Origin: Pseudomonas syringae
GTDB lineage: Bacteria; Pseudomonadota; Gammaproteobacteria; Pseudomonadales; Pseudomonadaceae
Reading direction: 5' to 3'
DNA length: 64,000 bases
NCBI RefSeq assembly: GCF_001698815.1
Contig: NZ_LGSI01000041.1
Coordinates: forward strand, 38,907 to 102,906
The notes beneath the pieces were generated by a model. The model worked only from the letters and a program-made list of their open reading frames with translations. It did no database searches and was not told the DNA's origin. The position numbers were made by a program, and so were the translations under genes. Each line of letters begins with the position of its first letter. The first letter of the stretch is position 1. Positions 44,820 through 52,280 of the stretch are shown piece by piece.

Positions 44820-45608
44820 TTACAGGTTTTGCGTGATGTTCTGCAGCATCTGGTCAGCAGTCGAGATCACCTTGGAGTTCATCTCGTAGGCGCGTTGGGT
44901 GGTGATCATGTTGACCAGCTCCTCAACCGTGCTGACGTTGGAGTTTTCCAGGGTGTTCTGCAGAACCGGGCCCAGACCGTTCAGGCCAGGCGTACCGACT
45001 TGCGGTGCGCCGCTGGAAGCCGTTTCCAGGAACAGGTTGCCGCCCTGCGCCTGGAGACCGGCCGGGTTGATGAAGTCAGATGTCTGGATGTTGCCGATAA
45101 CCTGGGGCGTAGCAACGGCGCCCGCAAGTGTGATCGACACCGTACCGTCCTGCCCGACCGTGAAGGTCTGAGCGTTCTGCGGCACGACAATCGCAGGCTC
45201 GAGGGCGTAGCCGTTGGAGGTCACGATCTGGCCGGTGGAGTCCAGGTGAAAGGTCCCGTCGCGGCTGTAGGCGATGGTGCCATCAGGCTGCATGACCTGG
45301 AAAAACCCACGACCGTTTACAGCCAGGTCGAGCGGGTTATTGGTGGTTTGCAGGCTGCCAGCAGTGAAGTTCTTCTGGGTGCCAACGATCCGCACACCGG
45401 TACCCAATTGCAGACCGGACGGCAATTCGCTGTCCTGGGTCGACTGAGCGCCTGGCTGGCGTTTGATCTGATAAAGCAGGTCCTGAAACTCGGCGCGATC
45501 ACTTTTGAAACCGGTGGTCGACACGTTGGCCAGGTTGTTGGAGATGGTCGTCAGGTTAGTGTCCTGGGCGGCCAGACCGGTTTTGGCGACATATAGTGCA
45601 GGAAGCAT
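44820..45608 (-). CDS. flgG: Distal rod protein FlgG
   Basis: 262 residues. The start MLPALYVAKTGLAAQDTNLT with ISNNLANVSTTGFKSDRAEF is the rod-protein N-terminus. The C-terminus SNVSTVEELVNMITTQRAYEMNSK is diagnostic of FlgG. It forms the distal rod through the P and L rings. It lies 46 nt downstream of flgF. Confidence 0.97.
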   Translation of the reverse strand: MLPALYVAKTGLAAQDTNLTTISNNLANVSTTGFKSDRAEFQDLLYQIKRQPGAQSTQDSELPSGLQLGTGVRIVGTQKNFTAGSLQTTNNPLDLAVNGRGFFQVMQPDGTIAYSRDGTFHLDSTGQIVTSNGYALEPAIVVPQNAQTFTVGQDGTVSITLAGAVATPQVIGNIQTSDFINPAGLQAQGGNLFLETASSGAPQVGTPGLNGLGPVLQNTLENSNVSTVEELVNMITTQRAYEMNSKVISTADQMLQNITQNL

Positions 45609-45654
45609 TGTTTCTCTCCTCGTGCGTCGGATTATCGACGCAAGCTGTCAATGG

Positions 45655-46395
45655 TTAGACCATCTGCAAGACGCGAGCCATGGACTCGTCGTTGGTCTCG
45701 GCGGTCTTCATCATCTTGACGTGCAGTTCAAACTGACGGGACAAGGTCAGCACCGAAGTCATCTCTTCAACGGCGTTGACGTTGCTCGCCTGCAGGAAAC
45801 CTGACTCGACCTGAACGGTGGCATCTGCCGGAGCGGCAGCCCCGCTCTTGGTGTGCATCAGGCCGTCAGGGCCTTTTTCCATGTTCTTGATGTCTGGCCG
45901 GACCAGCTTGATGCGGTCGATCTGCGCCATCACTGTCGGCGTTTCACCCAGGGAGCGAACGCTGATCGTGCCGTCGGCGCCGATCTCGATCTGCTGCTGA
46001 GGCGGCACGGCAATAGGACCGCCGTTGCCCATAACCGGCAAACCGCTGCCATCACGCAACACGCCGAGGGCATCGATGTTCATGCTGGAAGTGCGGGTGT
46101 AAGCCTCGCCACCGTCAGGTGTCTGTACGGCAATCCAGCCATCGCCCTTGACGGCAACGTCGAGGTCGCGGCCAGTGTCGATCATTGCGCCGCCACTGAA
46201 GTCAGTCCCGGGACGCTCGCTCATGGCGTAGGCACGCGACGGCTGAACCTCACCAAACACCGGCATCGAACGCGCCTGCTCAAGGTCACGCTGGAAACCG
46301 TTGGTAGAGACGTTTGCCAGGTTGTTGGCATGAGCCTTTTGCGCAATGGCGTTTTCGGATGCGCCACTCATTGCGACGTAAAGCAACTTGTCCAC
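45655..46395 (-). CDS. flgF: Proximal rod protein FlgF
   Basis: 246 residues from GTG at 46395, read as MDKLLYVAMSGASENAI. An AGGAGGA ribosome binding site sits 6-8 nt upstream, deciding this start over an upstream ATG. The N-terminal NNLANVSTNGFQRDLEQARS and C-terminal NVNAVEEMTSVLTLSRQFELH motifs identify FlgF. First gene of the flgF-G-H-I-J-K-L run under the sigma54 site at 46451-46465. Confidence 0.96.
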   Translation of the reverse strand: MDKLLYVAMSGASENAIAQKAHANNLANVSTNGFQRDLEQARSMPVFGEVQPSRAYAMSERPGTDFSGGAMIDTGRDLDVAVKGDGWIAVQTPDGGEAYTRTSSMNIDALGVLRDGSGLPVMGNGGPIAVPPQQQIEIGADGTISVRSLGETPTVMAQIDRIKLVRPDIKNMEKGPDGLMHTKSGAAAPADATVQVESGFLQASNVNAVEEMTSVLTLSRQFELHVKMMKTAETNDESMARVLQMV

Positions 46396-46450
46396 AGTCT
46401 TCCTCCTCTGACAGACGCTTGCCGCCTGTAGCTGTTCTGATAGGGACAAA

Positions 46451-46465
46451 GCAATTATCGAACCA
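46451..46465 (-). promoter_or_regulatory. Sigma54 promoter for the flgF operon
   Basis: The minus strand reads TGGTTCGATAATTGC followed by T. GG-N10-GC spacing is kept and the -12 element is perfect; the -24 element has TTC in place of CAC. Predicted start near 46439, leader about 44 nt. Confidence 0.7.
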
Positions 46466-46631
46466 ACTTGTCAGGCCGGGTACAAAGCACTGATTCGCCA
46501 GCAATATCGGGCGCAGGCGCTACCCCCGGCGAAATTCGCTCTGCCGACGCGGCGGCAGACTGCCGCATTTGGCCAAAACCACCGGAGGCGCCGCCAAAAA
46601 AACTTCGTTGAACCGCCGACATCGCAGCCAT
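46455..46631 (-). CDS. Possible 58-residue small ORF upstream of flgF
   Basis: ATG at 46631 follows a good ribosome binding site (GAGGAAATTTC). The product (MAAMSAVQRSFFGGASGGFG...) is Gly/Ala/Ser-rich with no signal peptide or known motif. Its stop overlaps the flgF sigma54 site. Low-complexity ORFs arise by chance in this base composition, so I give it low weight. Confidence 0.25.
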   Translation of the reverse strand: MAAMSAVQRSFFGGASGGFGQMRQSAAASAERISPGVAPAPDIAGESVLCTRPDKLVR

Positions 46632-46703
46632 GAAATTTCCTCGCATACACCCGCGCAGTGATAGGCTTGATCGCAGCGCACTCTTCAGCGCAGCAGGTAC
46701 CTC

Positions 46704-46895
46704 ATGAACAGCCGCATTGGTTTCACTCTGATCATCGCAACGCTGCTGGTGCTGGGCCCAATGAGCGTCCAGGCTCAGACCGCCCGCTATTACAAATGGC
46801 AAGGTGCGGACCGCGTGGTCTGCGCGCAAACCAGCCCCGGAAAGGGCTGGACTCGCTTGCACGGCGCATTCATCAAATCGGATTGCTCGATCTGA
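46704..46895 (+). CDS. Small exported protein of unknown function, 63 residues
   Basis: A clear Sec signal peptide (basic start MNSRIG, hydrophobic FTLIIATLLVLGP, cleavage expected after VQA) leaves a mature peptide of about 39 residues. This is aromatic and basic (YYKWQG, KGWTRL) with two Cys (VVCAQ and SDCSI) that could form a disulfide. It is on the strand opposite to its neighbours, divergent from flgF and convergent with the FlgE-like gene, whose stop is 26 nt away. I do not recognise the family. Codon use looks normal, and the signal peptide argues that it is real. Confidence 0.7.
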   Translation: MNSRIGFTLIIATLLVLGPMSVQAQTARYYKWQGADRVVCAQTSPGKGWTRLHGAFIKSDCSI

Positions 46896-46921
46896 TTGCG
46901 GCAGGGCTCATCGCACATTCA

Positions 46922-48670
46922 TCAAGTGGATTGAATCAAGGTTTGCAGCAACGTGACCTCCGTCGAGATCGCCTTGGAGTTCGCCTGATACGCCGTCTGC
47001 GCCTGAATCAACTCGATCAGTTCGTCGCTGAGTTCGACGTTTGAACCCTCCAGCGCCCCGCCGATGATATTGCCCAGCGTACCCACCCCGGCCGTGCCGT
47101 AATTGGCGATCCCGGATGCATTGGTTGCAGTCCAGCGCGAATCGCTTTGCGGTTGCAAACCCTGTTCGTTGGCAAAACTGGCAAGCATGACCTGGCCGAT
47201 ATTGCGGGTCAGCCCGTTACTGAACGAGGCCCGCAGAGTGCCGTCGCGTTCGAGGTTGAGGCCCATCAATCCGCCTGCGGCGTGACCATCGACCTGTGGC
47301 GAAGTCCGCGCCGTTGCAGCGCTGTATTGGCTGAGCCTGCTCATATCGAGGGTGATGCCGCCTGCGCCAGCAACCGCGCCATTGGACATCCATTCCTCAC
47401 GACTGGTCCCTCGATCCCGCACCTTGGCCGGCACCCAGCCTTGCAGTTGAAGCTTGCCGTCGCCGCTGGCCGTCAACCCCGGAGAACCGGTGATCGATCG
47501 CAATGATCCGTCGGTGTTGAACACGATATTTGCCGTCAGGGGCTGTTTCGAGCCAGGGTCCATGGGATTGCGGTCGTTGACCAGCAATTGCATCTGCCAA
47601 CTGTTCACGCCGTCCTTGATGAAATACTGCTTGAGTTCGTGCTTGTTGCCCTGGCTGTCGAAGATGCCAGTGGGGAAGGTGTTGTTGTAGGTCTTGATAT
47701 CGGACGCATCGAACACCGGAACGGGACGCGCCATTACCGGATCATTATCGTCCAGCGCACTGAGCGCGCCATCCTCCAAAGACAGGGATACAGCGCCATT
47801 ATTTGGCGCAGGGCTGGCACTCCATGAACCACCTGTTTGTTGCGCGGGCTTCCAGCCAATCAATGTGAACTCCGTATCAGAGAGCTTTCTGATATGTTCG
47901 GTATTGCCGGAATATTTGATTGTCCCATCCGCTGCTTTATTTAAAGTGACGTGCAGCGCGCTGGTACTGGAAGGAACAACCGGATTGCGACCATCGATCA
48001 ATACATACATTGACCATTGATCGTCGTCCGTCCTGACGAAATATTGGCTGAGTTGATGATCAGCGGGCGGTATAGCACCGGCTCCTTTATCCTGAATAGT
48101 TGTTTGCGTCATTTTGGTATAGGTCGCCGCATCCCCTGCATCAAACTTTGCTAGCGCTGCCAATGATTGCGATGAAGCGTTCAGGTTGATCGTGTCCGAG
48201 ATCTGCGTCGTGAACCTGGGGGCCATGGCCGAAGTATCGATCCTCAGATCGGTACGCACCCCATCAATAATCTCGCCCTTCTCATTGGCTGCATAGCCTT
48301 GCAAGCGCCCGCCTTCGCTGTCCACAACAAAATCCTCGGCGTCCTTCAAGAAAGCCCCGGCGCGGGTATACGCCAGGGCACCGCCATCACTGACCACGAA
48401 GAAACCGTTACCCTGAATACGCATATCCAGCGGCCTGCCATGGGTGGTCATGGAAGTGCCTTGATTGAAGTTCTGCGACACATTGGCCAGGCGCACGCCG
48501 TCACCTACAGCGCTACGCCCGTTACTCAAGTGTGCAGAAGAATAAAGCGCGGCAAACTCTGCGCGAGATGACTTGAAACCGAGCGTCCCGACGTTGGCGA
48601 TATTATTACCCGCCGTCTCAAGCCTTTTATTGGCAGCATGAATACCACTGATAGCAACATTGAACGACAT
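46922..48670 (-). CDS. Second FlgE-like hook protein with duplicated D2 domain
   Basis: 582 residues against 443 for the neighbouring FlgE. The N-terminus (MSFNVAISGIHAANKRLETA, GNNIANVGTLGFKSSRAEFA) and C-terminus (GGALEGSNVELSDELIELIQ) are full FlgE D0/D1 ends. The extra length is a second D2-like unit. Copy 1 (about 176-276) has FDAGDAATYTKM, HQLSQYFVRT, WSMYVLIDGRNPV and IGWKPA. Copy 2 (about 320-415) has FDASDIKTYNNT, HELKQYFIKD, WQMQLLVNDRNPM and LQGWVPA. It is separated from flgE by a terminator and has its own AT-rich leader. It may form a modified hook, replace FlgE in some conditions, or be expressed poorly. Confidence 0.88.
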   Translation of the reverse strand: MSFNVAISGIHAANKRLETAGNNIANVGTLGFKSSRAEFAALYSSAHLSNGRSAVGDGVRLANVSQNFNQGTSMTTHGRPLDMRIQGNGFFVVSDGGALAYTRAGAFLKDAEDFVVDSEGGRLQGYAANEKGEIIDGVRTDLRIDTSAMAPRFTTQISDTINLNASSQSLAALAKFDAGDAATYTKMTQTTIQDKGAGAIPPADHQLSQYFVRTDDDQWSMYVLIDGRNPVVPSSTSALHVTLNKAADGTIKYSGNTEHIRKLSDTEFTLIGWKPAQQTGGSWSASPAPNNGAVSLSLEDGALSALDDNDPVMARPVPVFDASDIKTYNNTFPTGIFDSQGNKHELKQYFIKDGVNSWQMQLLVNDRNPMDPGSKQPLTANIVFNTDGSLRSITGSPGLTASGDGKLQLQGWVPAKVRDRGTSREEWMSNGAVAGAGGITLDMSRLSQYSAATARTSPQVDGHAAGGLMGLNLERDGTLRASFSNGLTRNIGQVMLASFANEQGLQPQSDSRWTATNASGIANYGTAGVGTLGNIIGGALEGSNVELSDELIELIQAQTAYQANSKAISTEVTLLQTLIQST

Positions 48671-48715
48671 GAAAACTCCCGAACCGCAAACGCGGCACTT
48701 TTATTGAGGAGTTTT
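48671..48715 (-). promoter_or_regulatory. Leader inverted repeat covering the ribosome binding site of the second hook gene
   Basis: AAAACTCC (48672-48679) and GGAGTTTT (48708-48715) on the plus strand form an 8-bp inverted repeat, with a nested CCGC/GCGG pair (48684-48687/48692-48695). In the minus-strand message the 3' arm GGAGTTTT includes the GGGAG Shine-Dalgarno just before the ATG, so folding would hide it. A translational switch is inferred. Confidence 0.5.
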
Positions 48716-48840
48716 TATTCTCGCAGCAATGCAAGTAGGAAATTTCCATATAAATTGTGCGACAGCTCTACAACTTTGGACACTTATTTCTATATTAACC
48801 ACTGCTTATATTTTATTGATATCTGCAACTCGCAGCGATA
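48716..48840 (-). promoter_or_regulatory. AT-rich upstream region of the second hook gene
   Basis: About 125 nt are clearly richer in A+T than their surroundings, with TATA-like stretches near 48750-48825. No sigma54 or sigma28 site fits. A sigma70-type promoter is likely here, and the composition suits binding by MvaT/H-NS-like silencers; both are inferences. Confidence 0.35.
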
Positions 48841-48864
48841 AAAAAACCCCTCCAAAGAGGGGTT
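48841..48864 (-). terminator. Rho-independent terminator after flgE
   Basis: On the minus strand AACCCCTC pairs with GAGGGGTT (8 bp) around a 4-nt loop, followed by TTTT. It lies 27 nt past the flgE stop and isolates flgBCDE from the second hook gene. Confidence 0.85.
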
Positions 48865-48890
48865 CTTTATCCATCAGCCCAACCCTGTTA

Positions 48891-50222
48891 TCAGGTCATC
48901 TGAATAGTGGTCTGCATGATGGTGCTTTGGGTCGAAATGGTTTTAGCGTTCGCCTGATAGTTGCTCTGCGCCTTGATCAGGTTAACCAGCTCGCCGGTCA
49001 GATCGACGTTGGAATCTTCCAGCGCCTGACCTGTGAGGTAACCCAGCGTGCCCGACTCCGGCACACCGCTGACCGGCACGCCCGAAGCGTAGGTTTCGCG
49101 CCAGTTGGTGCCGCCGGCAGGCGCCAGACCTTGCACGTTGGCGAAGTTGGTCAGCGAGATCTGACCGATGACCTTCGATTGCCCGTTGGTATAAGTGGCG
49201 AACAGGTTGCCGGTCGCGTCTACGTTCATGGCGCTGATCTGGCCCGTGGCGTAGCCATCTTGACTCTGGCTGATCAAACCACTCGCCGACGCGGTCTGGG
49301 TAGTGGCGAGCATGTCGAGCTTGATGCCGTCAGCGGTACCGTCAGCACCATTGAGCACCCAGGTCGCGGTTGTGCCGGTACCCACCTGCGCGGCAGGCTG
49401 CCAGTTTTCTATTTGGAAAGTGCCGTCGGTATTGACTGTGACGTTGGCAGAGCCAACCGGCGCACCCGTGCCGCTGGTGACGAGAGAACCACTGGAATCG
49501 AACGTCAGCTTCACCTCATCAGCAGCCGTGCTGTTCACCGGATCACTGATGCTCCGACCATCAACCAAAGAGTACATGGACCACGTATTGGTGTCGGTCT
49601 TCACGAAATATTGATCAAGCGTGTGGGCGTTGCCCTGCGTGTCATAGATCGGGGTGCTGTATTTGACGTTGTAGCTGCTGGTCTCGGTCGCATCGAACGG
49701 CGTGATGGTAGGAGCAACTGCTGAAGAGTTCAGGTTCGCCGCGTTGGTAATCGAAGTTGTTGACTTAGGCTCAAGGTTGGACGAGTCGATTTTAAGATCG
49801 CTGAGCGCACCGATCACAACATTGCCGTTGGCGTCGACGTTATAACCCTGCAAGTTCTGGCCCGAGCTGTTAACAACAAAACCGTCTTTATCCGTATGGA
49901 AAGCTCCGGCACGAGTGTAGAGCTTTTCACCGTTGTTGCTGAGCATGAAGAAGCCGTTGCCATTGATCGCCAGGTCGAGACTATTGGCAGTACCGGTGGT
50001 CAACGTACCTTGGGTGAACTGCTGAGACACTGCGGCGGTGGTAACGCCACTGCCGACAGTGCTGGTGCCTGAAGTACCACGAATGGATTGCGCGTACTGG
50101 TCGGCAAACTCCACACGGGAAGACTTGAAGCCCGTGGTCGCGACGTTGGCAATGTTGTTGCCGGTGACGTCGAGACTTTTGTTTGCCGCATAGAGCCCAC
50201 TAAGACCGATATTGAATGACAT
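48891..50222 (-). CDS. flgE: Flagellar hook protein FlgE
   Basis: 443 residues. MSFNIGLSGLYAANKSLDVT and GNNIANVATTGFKSSRVEFA form the D0/D1 N-terminus. A single D2 unit (about 180-285: FDATETSSYNVKYST, TLDQYFVKTDTNTWSMYSLV, ENWQPA) follows, then the C-terminal LEDSNVDLTGELVNLIKAQS. It builds the hook after FlgD caps the rod. It is the end of the flgB-C-D-E transcription unit, 28 nt after flgD, and is followed by a terminator. Confidence 0.97.
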   Translation of the reverse strand: MSFNIGLSGLYAANKSLDVTGNNIANVATTGFKSSRVEFADQYAQSIRGTSGTSTVGSGVTTAAVSQQFTQGTLTTGTANSLDLAINGNGFFMLSNNGEKLYTRAGAFHTDKDGFVVNSSGQNLQGYNVDANGNVVIGALSDLKIDSSNLEPKSTTSITNAANLNSSAVAPTITPFDATETSSYNVKYSTPIYDTQGNAHTLDQYFVKTDTNTWSMYSLVDGRSISDPVNSTAADEVKLTFDSSGSLVTSGTGAPVGSANVTVNTDGTFQIENWQPAAQVGTGTTATWVLNGADGTADGIKLDMLATTQTASASGLISQSQDGYATGQISAMNVDATGNLFATYTNGQSKVIGQISLTNFANVQGLAPAGGTNWRETYASGVPVSGVPESGTLGYLTGQALEDSNVDLTGELVNLIKAQSNYQANAKTISTQSTIMQTTIQMT

Positions 50223-50250
50223 GTAACACTCCTACGCCGTCTAGTCGGCT

Positions 50251-50928
50251 CTAAATTCCGATTGTTTGCACTTTGGACAAAGCGATACTGGTACCGCCTG
50301 CCAGGTTGAGAGTCATTTCCCCGCCAGCGGCCGCAGTGGTCACGCTATTGACGGTGGCCGGCAGGTAAGTCGTCAGTGCCGTTCCCTTGCCGTCGATGGT
50401 GCCGTTTGCGACAAAGCTATAGGTGCCGGAAGCAGCAGCTTCGCCACTGCTATCAGTGCCATCCCAAGTGAAGCTGGTGGTGCCGGCAGGTTGCGTACCC
50501 AAGTCCACCGTGTCGACGAGAGTCATGCTGGAATCGTAAATCTTGACCGTTGTACCGGTAGCCGAAGACGGCACGACCACCGAACCGGTCATACCCTTAG
50601 TGGTATCAACCACCGCCGAACCAGCGTCCACGATCACTGAACGACCGACCAGAGAAGATGCCTGCAGTGCCTGAGACGACGTGTAGCTGGTAGCAATTGA
50701 GTCGACCGTCGCGGTCAGATTCTGCATGCTTTCCAGACTACTGAACTGCGCCAACTGGGCGACGAACGCCGTGTTGTCCTGCGGATCCAGTGGGTTCTGG
50801 TTCTTCATCTGCGTCACCAGCAACTGCAGGAACGCATCCTTGCCAAGCGCGGTACCGGAGTTGGTCGCGGTCGGTGTCGGGTTCTGCAAGGAGCTGATAA
50901 AACTCGTCGATACGTCTTCAATGGCCAT
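50251..50928 (-). CDS. flgD: Hook-capping (scaffold) protein FlgD
   Basis: 225 residues. The N-terminal GKDAFLQLLVTQMKNQNPLD (about 29-48) and QDNTAFVAQLAQFSSLESMQ are the FlgD signature. A beta-rich Ig-like/tudor region (about 85-220) contains the FTWDGTDSSGEAAASGTYSF repeat-fold segment. FlgD caps the growing hook and is lost when FlgK arrives. Start at MAIEDVSTSF, 15 nt from flgC. Confidence 0.96.
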   Translation of the reverse strand: MAIEDVSTSFISSLQNPTPTATNSGTALGKDAFLQLLVTQMKNQNPLDPQDNTAFVAQLAQFSSLESMQNLTATVDSIATSYTSSQALQASSLVGRSVIVDAGSAVVDTTKGMTGSVVVPSSATGTTVKIYDSSMTLVDTVDLGTQPAGTTSFTWDGTDSSGEAAASGTYSFVANGTIDGKGTALTTYLPATVNSVTTAAAGGEMTLNLAGGTSIALSKVQTIGI

Positions 50929-50943
50929 TTGTTTCGCCCCTTA

Positions 50944-51387
50944 TCACTGACCGAGGGTCAGGACTTTCTGCATCATGGTTTTGGCGGTGTTCATGATCTC
51001 TGCGTTGGTCTGGAAAGACCGACTGGCAGAAATCATGTCAGCCATTTCTTCGACGACATTGACGTTGGGGTAGTAAACGTACCCGTCCTTGTCGGCGGAA
51101 GGATGATTTGGCTCGTAACGCGCTTCGAGGTTGGAGGCATCTTCGATAATCCCGGAAACCTGCACGCCCTGCCCGGCTTCGCCCTGATCCTGAAACAACG
51201 AACCGCCACCGCTGCTGCCCTGCCCCTGCATCACGGTGGCGAACACCGGATGGCGCGCCCGGTAAGTCTGATCCATGCTCGAAGACACGGTTTCGGCGTT
51301 GGCGATGTTACTGGCGGTGGTGTTCAAGCGAGTGGTCTGCGCACTCATGCCACTGCCGGCAATATTGAAAACGTTGGCTAGAGACAT
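50944..51387 (-). CDS. flgC: Proximal rod protein FlgC
   Basis: 147 residues. MSLANVFNIAGSGMSAQTTR and NTTASNIANAETVSS give the rod N-terminus, and YYPNVNVVEEMADMISASRS the C-terminal helix. It is part of the proximal rod with FlgB and FlgF. Three nt separate it from flgB. Confidence 0.97.
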   Translation of the reverse strand: MSLANVFNIAGSGMSAQTTRLNTTASNIANAETVSSSMDQTYRARHPVFATVMQGQGSSGGGSLFQDQGEAGQGVQVSGIIEDASNLEARYEPNHPSADKDGYVYYPNVNVVEEMADMISASRSFQTNAEIMNTAKTMMQKVLTLGQ

Positions 51388-51390
51388 GAA

Positions 51391-51798
51391 TTACTCTCCG
51401 CGAAGGGCTGCAACCAGCCCTTTGAATTTACTGTTGAGCAACGTGAAGCTGGCCTGGAAACCAATAGCGTTCTCGGCATAGCTGGCCTGCTCGACCTGGG
51501 CATCCACGGTATTCTGATCCAGCGATGGCGCCGAAGGCGTGCGGTACAACAGCGAACCGTCGGTATTGCCGACGCCGTCAGCTTCGATATGGCGACTGTT
51601 AGTCTTGTTCAGCGTAAAGGTGCCGTTCTTGGCCTTGTCGCTTTCAGCGGCCAGCACGGAAGAAAACTCCAGATCACGAGCCTTGTAATTTGGCGTATCG
51701 GCGTTGGTGATGTTGTTGGCCAGCACTTCGGCGCGCTTGGCGCGGAAGTTGAGGGCCTGCTCATGGATACCTAACGCTTTATCGAAGCTGATGCTCAT
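51391..51798 (-). CDS. flgB: Proximal rod protein FlgB
   Basis: 135 residues. MSISFDKALGIHEQALNFRA and NNITNADTPNYKARDLEF are the FlgB signature. First gene of flgBCDE, with a consensus sigma54 promoter 36-50 nt upstream of the ATG. FlgB is the first rod subunit placed on the FliE adaptor. Confidence 0.97.
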   Translation of the reverse strand: MSISFDKALGIHEQALNFRAKRAEVLANNITNADTPNYKARDLEFSSVLAAESDKAKNGTFTLNKTNSRHIEADGVGNTDGSLLYRTPSAPSLDQNTVDAQVEQASYAENAIGFQASFTLLNSKFKGLVAALRGE

Positions 51799-51845
51799 GT
51801 CGGGAAACCTTTACCGGTTGACCAGATTTTCGTATCAGTGACAAA

Positions 51846-51860
51846 GCAATCAGCGTGCCA
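51846..51860 (-). promoter_or_regulatory. Sigma54 promoter for the flgBCDE operon
   Basis: The minus strand reads TGGCACGCTGATTGC followed by T, a full match to the -24/-12 consensus. Predicted start near 51834, leader about 36 nt. Confidence 0.85.
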
Positions 51861-52089
51861 GTTCTGAAATCCCCGTAAACCAAGGGCCCGAGGCCGGTCA
51901 TGGCACGGCAATGTCAGAAAAGCGGCAAGGTGTTTCCGCTATGCGGGTCAAATGCGGCAAACAGAGCGCCGTAATTTTGCCATTGCCGTTGCCGGTTCAG
52001 AGCGCCGGGACATCTCGACGGCGCGCGCTCGTTGGAGATTCTATGTTTGGGGGCAATACTCGGGCGCCACCGATGTGTTGTCTGAACCG

Positions 52090-52120
52090 ACGCCTTCCCG
52101 GATAAATCCGGTCCTACAGA
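52090..52120 (-). repeat. REP-like palindromic repeat
   Basis: Read on the minus strand it begins TCTGTAGGACCGGATTTATC, continuing CGGGAAGGCG: the conserved TGTAGGA head and GGATTTATCC palindrome of Pseudomonas REP elements. Confidence 0.6.
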
Positions 52121-52137
52121 CCGCGCCGACTTCGAAA

Positions 52138-52164
52138 TTGTAGGAGCGAATTTATTCGCGAGGG
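52138..52164 (+). repeat. REP element, first arm of an inverted pair
   Basis: TGTAGGAGCGAATTTATTCG then CGAGGG: the typical Pseudomonas REP with head TGTAGGAGC and palindrome CGAATttATTCG. It pairs in inverted orientation with the element at 52203-52225. Confidence 0.8.
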
Positions 52165-52202
52165 TTGGCACACCCGCCAAAGATTCAGCGCCTGCAACAC
52201 TG

Positions 52203-52225
52203 TTTCGCGAACGAGTTCGCTCCAA
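52203..52225 (-). repeat. REP element, second (inverted) arm
   Basis: The plus strand reads TTCGCGAACGAGTTCGCTCC, the inverse of the 52138 element with changed middle bases. The pair is a REPIN-like structure, normally spread by a RAYT transposase encoded elsewhere. Confidence 0.75.
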
Positions 52226-52235
52226 TATTCGGCGC

Positions 52236-52262
52236 AAAAAAAAAGGAACCCGAAGGTCCCCT
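52236..52262 (-). terminator. Rho-independent terminator after cheR
   Basis: On the minus strand GGGACC pairs with GGTTCC around a stable TTCG tetraloop, followed by nine T. It lies 18 nt after the cheR stop. Together with three REPs and the flgB promoter it fills the 482-nt gap 51799-52280. Confidence 0.85.
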
Positions 52263-52280
52263 CTCATTGATCAGGCCGAT

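Noticed and set aside
46668..46700. Sigma54 site for the small exported protein gene (GG CTTGATCGCA GC)
   Set aside because: Spacing fits by chance, but neither the -24 nor the -12 element matches the consensus bases.
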